Shown: one piece after another, positions 1 through 9,786 of the stretch | Layout: each line of letters begins with the position of its first letter | Position numbering within the stretch: position 1 is the first letter of the stretch | DNA from: Acheta domesticus | Lineage: Eukaryota; Arthropoda; Insecta; Orthoptera; Gryllidae | NCBI GenBank assembly: GCA_031308135.1 | Contig: JAHLJT010003656.1 | Span: 53,266,827 to 53,330,826, forward strand | Length of the DNA: 64,000 bases | Reading direction: 5' to 3' | Notes under the pieces: model-generated | The model's input: the letters and a program-made list of their open reading frames with translations, nothing else | The model's database searches: none | Told to the model about the DNA's origin: nothing | Translations under genes and position numbers: made by a program

Positions 1-2290
1 CGGAACGCATCTAAAGGTTGAACTAAATTTACTGAAGGCACCCCCAATTTTTTTTATAATTGTTATTCCTGTAAATCATAGATAAATAGTTAGTGCGACT
101 GTTACTTTCTGAGTGATTCAATTAGGAAAATTACCTTAGGCAATTTTTCCTTCGTCGTAAAAATTTTACAATTTCAGCCTTTCACAAAACCAGACGTAAC
201 TAGCAAGGTGAACATTTGATAAAAATTAAACAAAAAAGACAGACTGTGTTTGCTCTGCAGGTTCCTATTTTTAATGGATGGATACTCTAACATAACTAGG
301 GAGGTTTTCTCAACTAGCTTTTAGGCAATGATACTCTGAAAGATTACGGTAGATAGAAGATGAAAATAAAAAAGACAGAAATATAAACATTTAGTTCGGC
401 ACTCACGGGTAAGCTGTAGAGCTTACAGCATTTTTGCTTTTGCACAAAAGCTGAGAGCTGAAATAGAAAAGAAAAAATAAGAAGGGTCGATTGAAAACAA
501 AGAAGGAAATTATTAAAGCTAAAATAAGCTGTAATTTATTATTAAATAAGACTTTTATAATATTATTAATAACATTATATAATATAAATAAAATAAGTTA
601 ATTCCTGGTACTACTGAACACAAGATGCACCAAGCAGAGATATGGCCTAGGGCAGGCTTCAATATAGCTACGATGTGACTTGGCAGAGAAACACTTCATA
701 AGCAGCTGCTTCATGAATGATACAAAGAAGAATGATAATAAACTGTCATTCATATCTGTCTCTTTCTCCAAAGTACCTTAAGAACTTGCGTTACAGGTAG
801 GTCAGGAAGAGAGCCTGCTACCTTGCCAAAAGAAGCGATGATTGAGTGCACAGTTGTCTTCGCTGTCATTACTCTCTGTCACAATCCTTAATAGAGCTAG
901 TAAGCGCATTATACCTCATCATCTATAACCTAGAAATATTACCTGTATTTTTGTGATTAGGTGATATTATTTTGCCTACCAAGGAACGCAGGAACACAAC
1001 ATTAGTTCAGCATCGTTTAAAGAGGATGCAATGAAAAGTAAATGAGTACCAGAAATAAGTCATTCGTTTTCTTCTGCTTTTTGATAATATAGGTTGAATT
1101 GTCATAAAATTATCAACTGTTTCCCTACAAACAGTAGGTTATTGTATAAACCTTACTAATGATCATAACTCAAAATTTGTAATTGCGATTCAGTATAATA
1201 AGTTTTTTCCGTTTAATGTTCGTTTATATTATTTGTTATTTACAACTCCTAGCCTTTCAGCGAAAAAAGAACTTTCACTTCCAATTTCCTTAGTCCATTT
1301 ACGAGTGGTGATCATATTTTACATTTTGAAATGTGAATTTGATATTTTGAAATGCAGTGGACATAAGCACTTCAAAATTGCTAGATTGACGGCCGCAAAA
1401 AAGTATGACAAGAACATTTCTCTAGAAACTTTTCAAATGTTGCATGCATGGTGGGAAAATAAGAGACGAAGTCGTTTAATCGTGAATTAGGGGTTCGTAG
1501 TATATTGGTAATCTTCAATCACGATGCATCGAATTTTGGAGAAATATTTTGGCTTAATATTAAGTAATCATATAAAATGTAATATTGAAACAGAAAAGTA
1601 ATTCATTTCATTGTATACCTGTTAAATAAATAAATTAAGTAATCAAAGACTGTTGAAAGTTTTCGAAATTAAACGAAACATTGAACTCATTAACACACAT
1701 TTGTAAGAGAAAATCTACGAATATATCCAATTCATGTCCATTTTTTAAGGAGAGTGATTAATTAATATTTTATTCCAGGATAAACAAAAACTGTACGATA
1801 TAACATGTAAATATAACAAAAAATAACCCCCAAAAGTGTAAATTAAAATGGACAAATATGGAAACAAACGAGTTTTTTTCAGATTTCGTTGAAGAGAAAA
1901 AACAAGCGACTATTTTCAAGGTGGTGAAGGGAAAAACAATCGAAAGCGAAGAATGCTCTTATTTCCATTTCTAGGTTAATGTTTTAATATGTTTCCCTTC
2001 CTGGTCGTCTTTCGAGCTAATTACAATCGTTCGAACAAACGAACCACACAACTACAGGGACTAGTCTTAAAACATACTTCAACAACACCGTTACAACAAC
2101 ATTACCAGAAGTAATGTTTGAGTATTGCAACAATGGCAACCAAATACAGATGCCAAATTTTTCGAACTGCCTCTATATCAATATTGCATACCTGAAACGA
2201 AAGCACAAACCTGAATGCGGTATAGTGTATCGAATTACTCGAATTTGGATTTAGCGTTTTTGTTCGAGGACATTACAAATAGCGAAAAAT
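1..2290. other. AT-rich region without recognisable gene
   Basis: I see no convincing exon, RNA gene or repeat boundary in this stretch. It is AT-rich, with A/T runs around 480-600 and 1560-1840. The only sizeable open frame (about 1233-1490, plus strand, 85 codons) has no family resemblance and sits in a region of the same base composition as its flanks, so I treat it as chance. It could be intergenic or intronic. Confidence 0.6.
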
Positions 2291-2297
2291 AAATTAC

Positions 2298-2780
2298 GCC
2301 CCGGGGCGGGGCGGTGAAGCGGGGCGGGGCGGGGGGAGCGGGGCAGGGTGGGGGGAGCGGGGCGGGTGGAGCGGGAGCGGGGCGGGGAGGGGCAGCGCGG
2401 CGCGGCGCGGCAGGCGGGAGATGGGCAGGCTCGGGGCTCGTGGCCGTCGGTCGTCCGGCTCGTGGCGTGGCGTCGTGCTCAATCAGGCGGGCTGCGGCGG
2501 GGAATTATCTCGTGCGGAAGAGCGAGTGCCGCCGCCGCCGCCGTGACGTCGCGGCGGAAAAAGCGCGCGGACAATACGCGACGCGTGTCTCGTAAATCGC
2601 CCCGCGCGCGCTCGCTCGCGCCGAGGAAAAAGCGACGGCAGCCGCCCGCCCCCAGGCGGCCCCGAGGCGGCCCGCCGGCGACTCCCACGCTGCTACCAAC
2701 TGCACAGCCACGAGCTGTCGTCTGCACAGCCACGGCGCTGCTTCTGCTGGAGTCGGTTTTGAAGGCTTTATATTGCGGCT
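2298..2780. other. CpG island 1, with G-rich repeat
   Basis: The sequence switches abruptly from AT-rich to very GC- and CpG-rich at about 2298. The first 100 bases are an irregular GGGGCGGGGC-type repeat with many G runs on the plus strand, a strong potential G-quadruplex former. A TGACGTCG near 2544 resembles a cAMP-response element. Overlapping open frames on both strands read as low-complexity Arg/Ala/Gly/Pro and look like composition artefacts. It may be a promoter or first exon, but no splice donor or start codon stands out. Confidence 0.65.
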
Positions 2781-3030
2781 GCAGCTCCGTCAGCATTGCC
2801 GTCGCCCTCTCCCAAACCACTAAGCACCGTCTGCTATCTCCTAATCAACTTCATTGCACACCCTAACACATCGCATCTCCCAACTAATGCAACATACATA
2901 CTGATACTGATATCTCCCTCGCTACTACCAATTGCAGAGCTAGGAGGTGTCAGTTCCACAGTTTTGTAGGCTTCATTTAGCTCCAACAGCTCCACAATCG
3001 TTGCCATTGCTCTCTATCAACTGTTGTGCC
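2689..3030 (+). repeat. Two diverged copies of an unclassified repeat
   Basis: A block at about 2689-2825 recurs in diverged form at about 2919-3030. Both begin with a GCTRCTACCAAYTGCA-like segment, continue with TTTTGNAGGCTT, and contain a 36-bp module (2783-2818 and 2988-3023) that starts AGCTCC and ends near CTCTnnCAA. A third copy of the module lies at 3489-3524, on the far side of a SINE A copy. I do not recognise the family. Confidence 0.45.
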
Positions 3031-3385
3031 AACAACAAACAATACCCTAACAAACGGTTAACGAACCAGGCGCGATAATTCCTTCCTCTTTCTTATCCTA
3101 TCCTCACCACTTACACAAACACACTAACATACACTTCACTACCACACATTCTGGGAAGCTGGTCAGGGGCTTAGGGTTTGTCCCGGCTGGGGCGGCGCCC
3201 CGCGTGTGCAAGATGCATGGTTGGGAAAAAAGGCTCGTCGACAGTAGGTCGGCGCCGGATCTCTCCATCCGGCGGGAGATCACCGCCACCTCCCGATGAA
3301 AAATATGCACTGCACTTACTGGACTCTGGAACCTCATTAGTTGACGCGCCAGGAATCAGTAATAATCAATCAATCATTGAAACAG
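3014..3385 (+). mobile_element. SINE A copy 1 (plus strand, 5'-incomplete)
   Basis: This aligns by eye with the 3' two-thirds of the 551-bp SINE A at 5189-5739. Shared landmarks in order are the ACCCTARCAAACGG segment, a pyrimidine-rich stretch, TACACTAACATRCACT, CCCGGCTGGGGCGG, the GTAGGTCGGCGCCGGATCT block, and a 3' tail of ATCAATCAATC repeats near 3365. The tRNA-like head is not recognisable. It appears to lie inside the older repeat at 2.7-3.6 kb. No target-site duplication is obvious. Confidence 0.7.
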
Positions 3386-3488
3386 TTTGTCTCACCTTCT
3401 ACTGAAGTCCGGTGAATATCCAATCCATCTCATCACCCAAACAGCCAACTCCGTCGCTCCCGTGTTGCATGAGCCATCTTTCACCTAC

Positions 3489-3524
3489 AGCTCTATTATC
3501 ATTGTCGCTGCATTATTTCAACTC
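3489..3524 (+). repeat. Third copy of the AGCTCC module
   Basis: This 36-bp module is related to 2783-2818 and 2988-3023. In one frame the three copies read SSVSIAVALSQT, SSTIVAIALYQL and SSIIIVAALFQL, so the peptide pattern is partly preserved while bases differ. Whether this reflects past coding or simple sequence decay is not resolved. The surrounding open frame (3387-3665) has no recognised domain. Confidence 0.35.
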
Positions 3525-3907
3525 GTCGATAGCCGCTCGCGTCCCAACACCATCGGTACTCCCTCTGGTATTGCTAACGCTGCAACTTTCAGCAACTATC
3601 ACTTTTTTCTCAATACATTTTCCACCACTGACGCATTCCAACCATCAAAAACACATGTTTCCTAAAATTCTTCCAGAATATCCTAGAGGCTAAGAACTGT
3701 GATAATTGATTTGTAAGGAATAGAATGAACAATTTATCATCTTTGTAGGTTAAGTTACCCAAAACGCGTTTTCGTTACTTAAAAGAAATTAGATGGATAG
3801 ATCTGCAAAAATGATGTTTCCCGTCAGCCGACCAAAAAGTGTAGAATGACACTTCATTTGTCTCGATTAGTAGATCGAAAGTGGTCTAACCATGAGCGAT
3901 GGAGAGA

Positions 3908-3962
3908 CGGACTGACTGACTGACTAACTGACGGTCAGATTGACTGACAGACTGACAGTCTA
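3908..3962 (+). repeat. (ACTG)n tetranucleotide microsatellite
   Basis: GACTGACTGACTGACTAACTGAC followed by degenerate GACTGACAG units forms an imperfect tetranucleotide array. Confidence 0.85.
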
Positions 3963-4079
3963 GGGTAGACGCAGGATACTGGATTATTACACACGTACGA
4001 ATAAATAATTTCTTGATGTTTTTGGGTCGTAAGTTGAAGGATAGGGCTCCTTTGACGCGAACCTTATTGACCAGAACCT

Positions 4080-4335
4080 CGTCTTCCTTAACTTTTACCT
4101 AATCGTCCACGTCTTTCTCCTCTTTTCTCTCCACTACACCTCATCCTCATCTTCAACCTTCTCTTCGACCTATATCTCATCCAACAACTTATCTTCTAAC
4201 ATTTCCTAAAACTTATTCCTAATCTTACTCCTCACTTCATTCTCCATCCTCCATTCCCGACCACATCTTCTGCTCCTCTCATTCACCTCCTCCTCCTCCT
4301 CCTCAACCTCTCCGGACTTCTCCAGCTCCGGAGAC
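4080..4335 (+). repeat. Pyrimidine-rich tract
   Basis: About 250 bases in which the plus strand is overwhelmingly C and T broken by A, including a short (CCT)n run at about 4287-4306. It directly abuts CpG island 2. No coding frame is credible. Such tracts can adopt unusual DNA structure, but here that is inference only. Confidence 0.6.
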
Positions 4336-4745
4336 AGCCAAAGCGCCGTCGGCGTCGTCGCGCGACTGCCCAGCTGTCCCGCGCGGTAAAAAGGCCTGTC
4401 TCTTACCCGCAGCGCGCAATCAATGGCGGGCCGATCCATTAACCATCTAAACGGCATGTCGGTCCACGCAGGAAAGCGGTTGACGCCTTCACAGTGGGCG
4501 AGCACAGGACAATGCCGGGCGGCGGACGCGGCACGCACTCGCGAATCGCGCGGACGCGCACGCGCACGCGTGCGAGAACGCCGCCATGCGTGACGCGCGC
4601 GTGCGCCGCCGCCGCCGCCACGTCGGCGGAGCGCCGATGGCTCCCTGCGATTCCAGACGCCGCTGCTTCTTGGAAGGAGACGTCGCGTTGGATCCGGAGT
4701 GACTTGGCCACTGGGGGCCGACGCCGGCCCGAAACAACTCCACTC
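4336..4745. other. CpG island 2
   Basis: A CpG-dense GC-rich block. It contains an alternating purine-pyrimidine stretch (about 4552-4573, CGCACGCG/CGTGCG) able in principle to form Z-DNA, and a GCC run near 4606-4620. Open frames occur on both strands over the same bases with Arg/Ala-rich translations, as expected from composition. It may be an orphan promoter. Confidence 0.6.
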
Positions 4746-5177
4746 GATTTATAGGGCCTTTGAACTTAGCTTTTAAACACGTCAGGAAAACTACCCATAT
4801 TATAACTGTGGGACAAAGTTCTTTTCAAACAAAATGGTCAGTAAATCGGTGTTATGCACAAAATTGAAAGGGCTAATTTAAAAGCTTATATAATTTATAT
4901 GATAAACACTGGAAAATGCTAAAGAACCAATATTACATTACTTGTTGTTTATTCACTAATTAAAGAGAATTTGCTTACCATTAAATTTGCATTAAAATGA
5001 TCGAGATAAAAATTTGTAAAAAAGTATCAATTTATCTTTAAAGCAATTATTTATTTTTATTATCTAGTTAATTATATTTAATATTTAACATTTAAAAAAA
5101 TTGGTTTCCAAGTAATGCAAACTATGTAACAAAAAAACGAACTTCCTTTGGAGTCTCACTACACTTCTAAAGAGACG

Positions 5178-5188
5178 TTTGGACATTC
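5178..5188. repeat. Target-site duplication, SINE A copy 2 (3' side)
   Basis: TTTGGACATTC is repeated exactly at 5740-5750, immediately flanking the SINE on both sides. Confidence 0.9.
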
Positions 5189-5739
5189 GTTGATTGCTTA
5201 ATTGTTAGTGCTTCCGCGCGCGCCAACTACTAGGGGTATTAGTCCAGTAAGTATAGTGCAGTTTTTTGTCGGGTGGCGGTGATCTTCCCGTGCTAGATGG
5301 CGAGATTCGGCACTGACCTACCGTCGACTAGCCGGGTTTTCCCCTACCAGGTATCTCCTACTAGTGAGGCACCGCCCCACCCGGGACAAGCTCAAAGCCT
5401 CAACCTGTCTCTCGGCATATGTGGTAGTGTAGTGCACGTTAGTGTGTGTGTGTGGGGGGGGAGGATAGGACAAGGAAGAGGTAAGAAAAATCGCGCACGG
5501 TCCGTAGCCCGTTTGTTAGGGTACTGCTCCGGCATTCACCTGCTGTTGATCGGAGAATCCACGGAAAACTACAGATCCGAGCAGCCGGCCGCTAGAACTT
5601 TCCTTCAGATAGTGACTGAATCCGACCTAGCTGACAAGCTAATGTTGAAAATCCTGCTGCTGTCGCGACTCGAACCTAGGACCTCTCGGTCACAGACACT
5701 GCAGCGGTATCTGTAGATGCACTGAGCTACATCAGCCGA
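5189..5739 (-). mobile_element. SINE A copy 2: full-length tRNA-derived SINE, 551 bp
   Basis: Read on the minus strand from 5739, the element starts with a tRNA-like head. An A-box-like TGTAGCTCAGTG (about 5722-5733) is followed by a B-box-like GGTTCGAGTC (about 5670-5681), the spacing expected for an internal RNA polymerase III promoter. The body is about 480 bp, with a pyrimidine-rich segment (GT/G-rich on the plus strand near 5443-5465), and ends in a short CAATC-type tail. Perfect 11-bp direct repeats flank it, marking retroposition. The plus-strand open frame at 5297-5716 lies inside this SINE and is not a gene. I use this copy as the reference for the family; I cannot name it. Confidence 0.88.
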
Positions 5740-5750
5740 TTTGGACATTC
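5740..5750. repeat. Target-site duplication, SINE A copy 2 (5' side)
   Basis: Second exact copy of TTTGGACATTC. Confidence 0.9.
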
Positions 5751-6194
5751 ATGATCATTGTGATTCTCCTCATTGCCATGTGGTCCAGGGAGAACAAAAA
5801 CTGTGTTGAATCTGTGACTGTCTGTATCAGATGCACTGGCATGCATATCCCAGTAGTACTGGAATTACGCAAAATTCATCGGGAATTATTTATGTGCTGG
5901 TTAGATTTTGTTGCAGTCCATCAGAATTCTCTATTAGCTTAGATGCGAAATTGAGGCATATAGATACTGCAATCCTTCAGAATTGTCTATTCGAGCAGAG
6001 ACATTGAGACACCATAATTACCATCACACGCCATAATACAATTGCAATGGTTGACTGACTTTCATTATACTTAGGATTTTATTTCTTGGTGCGTGGGGGC
6101 TTGTCTTCACCATGGAATACCACACGGTATTTCGCGTCGTTCTCGGCCGTACCGCTAGGAGTCGCATGATCGCCATCACTGCTCTATACATTCA

Positions 6195-6465
6195 CGTCAA
6201 TACGTCAATGTGACAAGGGGACAAAACAGGACAATGGGGACAAAACGGGACAAAGGAACTAAATAGGAAATGGGAACCAAATGGGACAATGAGACCAAAT
6301 GGGACAAGGGACCAAATAGGACAAGATGGACAACAGGATAAAATGAGCCAAGGGGTAACGGGAAAAGGGGGACAAATGGGACAAGTGGGACCAATGGTAC
6401 ATGGGGACAAAATGGACGAAATGGGAGAAAGGGATAAGGGCCAAATGGGACAAAAGGGACATATT
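6195..6465 (+). repeat. Purine-rich 9-bp minisatellite
   Basis: A degenerate tandem array of a unit close to GGGACAAAT, with variants such as GGGACCAAT and GGACGAAAT. The strand is almost free of T except as the last base of the unit. The minus-strand frames that read Phe/Pro/Ser-rich repeats over this region are repeat artefacts. Confidence 0.85.
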
Positions 6466-6650
6466 TATCCAAAGATTTATGAATACTCGTACAGTCTAAA
6501 ACCAAGAGTTCGCTAAAATATGTTTAATGGACTCTGGAGCATTTTAACGCTTCTTGCTATGGACGCGTTGCTTGGATGGGTGTTTGCTCAGGAGCTAAGT
6601 GCGTGTTTACCGATGTACATTACAAAAAATATATTTTATAATGTACATTC
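6462..6650 (+). repeat. Repeat X copy 1 (unclassified)
   Basis: This shares with 7850-8310 a block containing AAGATTTATGA, CGCTAAA, TTTTTAATGGA-like, GAGCATTTTA, TATGRACGCG and CTAAGTGCGTGTTT. At its right end an inverted repeat (ATGTACATTA at 6613-6622, TAATGTACAT at 6639-6648) may mark a terminus. The family is not recognised. Confidence 0.6.
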
Positions 6651-7430
6651 GTAACTTTATTATGTTACACAAATTATTAATTATATCATTCAAATAAAAT
6701 TCACATCATTCCAAATCTTATCACACAGTAAGAAAGAACCTAGGTTCATTTACTACAGTCATTTCTTATGTGTTCGCAATTTGAACAATACGCTAAATGC
6801 AATGTGAGTATGACCACTTCTTTTGTGTACTCCTATTTCTCCTATACTTGTATGTGACTTGGGAATCATTTGTCTTAAAAGTAATAAAATGTTTGTACGA
6901 GTTCCTCAGTCACTTTGAAGTAATCATAATACTTTCATAATAATGCGAGAAGTTCATATGCTCTCCATATAAATGGAAATGAATTTCTCAGTCATAACAA
7001 TAAAACGAATATTTTTTATGCTAAGCAAACAATTCACATAATGAACTTCCTCAACTTGGCATTTGATAATTGACTACATCGAAGTGCGACAAAGGGCAGT
7101 ATGCGGGCGACAAGAAACGTACCGACATGAAGAATACATTTCCAGTACTCGTTGCTGTTTATGAGACTGTGCACTTGGTCAAACAATGTTAGTTACATTG
7201 TAATTAAAAATATTTCAAAATAACAAAAACCTTTAATTGTCACATGATGGTACAAAGAAAATGCGACTTTTATTCGCCCTATATAACCAAACTATTTAAG
7301 AAGTACTTTAGATAATCAGTTTTAGATATTAAGTATAGTTATTTATGTCACGAGTCCTTTGAATGAGTCCTTAAAGACTAATAGAAGACGAGTTATATAC
7401 AATGTTTTTTTGTTATTTCTATTTTATCGC

Positions 7431-7700
7431 TTATTCAAAAGGAACTTTTACCACTCTCATCAGTTCAGAATTGCTATTACTCTCATATTTCTGTAGCAAA
7501 GGTTGGTGGTACTGGATGATTTGTTTGTGATCAAACTGTTGAATGCTTTTTCTGCTCATGTAAGCTGATTGTGAAACAATTTCTGGGAATTTCGAAGTAT
7601 CAGAATATATTTTCGTGTTAGATGATATTCTAGAGGTAGCAGAAGCAGCAAGTTCTACTTTGATGCCTTCTAAATCCGTAACCACTTGTGAGTAGCTTAT
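7431..7700 (-). CDS. Possible terminal coding exon, unidentified
   Basis: A minus-strand frame of about 84-88 codons ends in a stop at 7431-7433. Its translation (beginning VVTDLEGIKVELAASATSR, ending VVKVPFE) has a balanced composition rich in Ser, Lys, Gln and Ile, unlike the skewed frames elsewhere. The upstream minus-strand sequence carries AG dinucleotides (for example before CTACTCACAAG) that could be an acceptor, but the polypyrimidine tract is weak and there is no ATG at the start. No domain is recognised. It may be a last exon, a decayed transposon fragment or chance. Confidence 0.2.
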   Translation of the reverse strand: MSYSQVVTDLEGIKVELAASATSRISSNTKIYSDTSKFPEIVSQSAYMSRKSIQQFDHKQIIQYHQPLLQKYESNSNSELMRVVKVPFE

Positions 7701-7849
7701 GATTTATTTTGTGGTTGGAGAACAAAAAAGAATGTTCGAGGCATTAACGAAGAGATAATGATAGCACACTACTTTCAATATATCTGCACTAAAATAATTT
7801 TAAAAAAATTGTTTATATTTATTTCCAAAATTTGAGCTTTGTGTTAACT

Positions 7850-8310
7850 TCATATTTGTCTCAAGATTTATGAGCACTGATAAAATCTCAACCCGCAAGT
7901 CCGCTAAACATTTTTAATGGAGTAACGAGCATTTTAGTGGCTATTGCTATGAACGCGCTCTGAAAATGTTGTTTAAATGGTTGGTTGATAAGGGACTAAG
8001 TGCGTGTTTGTATGTATGTACTTGGTGCGACAGCCCGTGAACGGGCTCCTGCCTCGCGACCATGGGTTAAGGGGGTACGTGTGGTTAGCAGGTAGATATT
8101 CCCACACCGTATACCGGTCTTCTCAACCTGAGAAGTGAATTTTCTCAGCGTCACACAGCAAAGTATACAGGGACAGTGCAAGGAAAACGCACACCATAGT
8201 CTAGTCTTGCCTCGACCGGGAATCGGACCCGGGGCCGCGTAGTGGAAAGCGAGCACCAAGAGCTGCCACGAGACAAGTGCGAGTTTACTAACGTAAATAA
8301 CAAAAACAAA
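7850..8310 (+). repeat. Repeat X copy 2, interrupted by SINE B
   Basis: The left part (7850-8009) matches Repeat X copy 1 through CTAAGTGCGTGTTT. The match then breaks off into SINE B and resumes at about 8287 with TACTAACGTAAATAAC, corresponding to ACCGATGTACATTAC of copy 1. The interruption is therefore a later insertion. Confidence 0.6.
8010..8274 (-). mobile_element. SINE B: tRNA-derived SINE, about 265 bp
   Basis: On the minus strand from 8274 there is a tRNA-like head, with an A-box-like TGGCAGCTCTTGGTG (8254-8268) and a B-box-like GGGTCCGATTCCC (about 8217-8230). A body of about 200 bp follows. It is flanked by AAGTGCGTGTTT (7998-8009) and AAGTGCGAGTTT (8275-8286), a 12-bp target-site duplication with one mismatch. 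The empty site is visible in Repeat X copy 1. The minus-strand open frame over this element is not a gene. Confidence 0.82.
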
Positions 8311-9138
8311 CTTTCCAAGAATTAAACGATTTGCGGCAAAACGCAATGGTTTTTACGTATTTGTTACCATGATTTTACAAATAGTAATCAACAAATTACT
8401 CATCATTCTCTTGCAAAATCCGTCTCTTCATGATCTGCAAATTTCCTACCTCCAAAAATAAGGCTTTTCGGAACTTAAGAATTTGAAAAAGGAATTACAA
8501 TATTTTTATCAAAAGGAGAAATATTCAAAGCCTAAAACAACATTTTCGAACATTTTAATGTTTGGTTTTATTGTTTAAACATGTTTACATACCATCATGT
8601 CACCAATTAAATTCATGACAGAACGAAGGTAAAAGTACTCAAGGAACACTTTTTAGAAAAACTTAACTTCCTTGTGAGCTAATAAGCACTACAGTGAACA
8701 AATAATGAAGGGCGAGCAATATTTACGCAATGATTTACAAAAAATTATAGAAAATATAGTACGTGATGTAATTTCAGCAATATTTTTCTAAAAATTTCAG
8801 CAAGTTACAAGATTTGATCATTTATTTTTGTCATTCTCCGCGTGCTAAATTCCAAATCATTCTATTTTATAGCAGTATAACATATTATTAAAAAAAATTA
8901 CGTTCATTAAGGCTGCAGTAACGGGCGTAACAAAATTCTCGATCTTACATAGCTGTATATATTTCTGAAGATTTCTTTTCCTTTCACAATTAGAACTTTG
9001 TTGACAGTGGTTTCTAGTCTTCTCTCCCCACCCCCTCCCTACCTCCGTGATCGCTTTTCTGAATCATCTATCTACTCTAAGTCAAATGTTTTTCAGGGTC
9101 TTCCTTCTAAGCGACATTTTACTTTAGCTTTACTGGGT
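8310..9138. other. AT-rich region, nothing recognised
   Basis: No exon, RNA gene or repeat boundary seen. Confidence 0.5.
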
Positions 9139-9151
9139 ATCTCCTATTCGT
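9139..9151. repeat. Target-site duplication, Jockey fragment (left)
   Basis: ATCTCCTATTCGT, repeated exactly at 9774-9786. Confidence 0.92.
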
Positions 9152-9773
9152 GGTGAATATTGACACGAAACTCAACTGGAAGCAACATATATAGACGCCA
9201 AAATCATTCAAGCCAAACTCAAATTAATACAATTAAACCAATAATACACAGATCCAGCCCATTATCATACAATACAGCACTGCAAATATACAAAGCCATA
9301 ATAAGACCTTTGCTACTCTACGAGTGCCCAATCTGGTTAAATGCAGCAAAAACCAACCTAAGGAAACTGCAAATAGTGCGAAATCAATTTCTCAGAATCA
9401 TTTCAAACGCTCCCTGGTATGTCACCAATAAACAGCTACATCAAGAATTCAACCTAGAGACTATAGACCATCATATCACCTACCTTGCTACCAACGTCTT
9501 CTCGAACATATCCCAAATCCATTCATTATCAGTTCACAGACTCGGCAAAAACCCATCACATAGAACCAGAATACAAAATAAGTTTCCCTTCCACATTTTC
9601 CTCAGGAAATTCTCCGAATTAGATCCCGACTAGAGGTGCCCGATGGGTAACCTCAACCATTGTATTAGTTTTAAGTTTTAGTTTAAGTTAGATATTAAGC
9701 CATCAAACATATGTATAGTTGATTTAAACTGAGCTATGTATTAACCATCTGTGTAAATAAATTCTTTAAAAAA
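9152..9773 (+). mobile_element. 5'-truncated Jockey-type non-LTR retrotransposon
   Basis: A 622-bp LINE 3' end. It contains the last part of the reverse-transcriptase ORF, then a stop at 9631-9633, a roughly 130-bp 3' UTR, an AATAAA (9756-9761) and a short A tail. Exact 13-bp direct repeats flank it. 5' truncation plus A tail plus a 13-bp duplication is the classic signature of target-primed reverse transcription. Confidence 0.92.
9153..9633 (+). pseudogene. Jockey reverse transcriptase, C-terminal remnant
   Basis: This is the C-terminal region downstream of the reverse-transcriptase catalytic core of a Jockey-clade ORF2. Recognisable segments are NIDTKLNWKQHI (the usual LGVxLDxKLxWxxHI motif), then IYKAIIRPLLLYECPIWLNA (family pattern IYKxxIRPxxxYxxPxW), then LRKLQIVRNQFLRIISNAPW and VTNKQLHQEFNL. 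The first segment is in a different frame from the rest and is followed by TAG, so there is at least one frameshift near 9190-9215. The catalytic Asp residues lie upstream and are absent, so this copy cannot encode an active enzyme. Confidence 0.88.
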
Positions 9774-9786
9774 ATCTCCTATTCGT
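9774..9786. repeat. Target-site duplication, Jockey fragment (right)
   Basis: Second exact copy of ATCTCCTATTCGT, directly after the A tail. Confidence 0.92.

Noticed and set aside
5297..5716. 139-codon plus-strand frame
   Set aside because: It lies wholly inside SINE A copy 2 and antisense to it. Equivalent frames in other copies are broken.
8010..8274. Possible functional tRNA gene at the B box near 8217-8230
   Set aside because: The A/B boxes belong to a SINE with a body and target-site duplication, and a proper acceptor stem is not formed.
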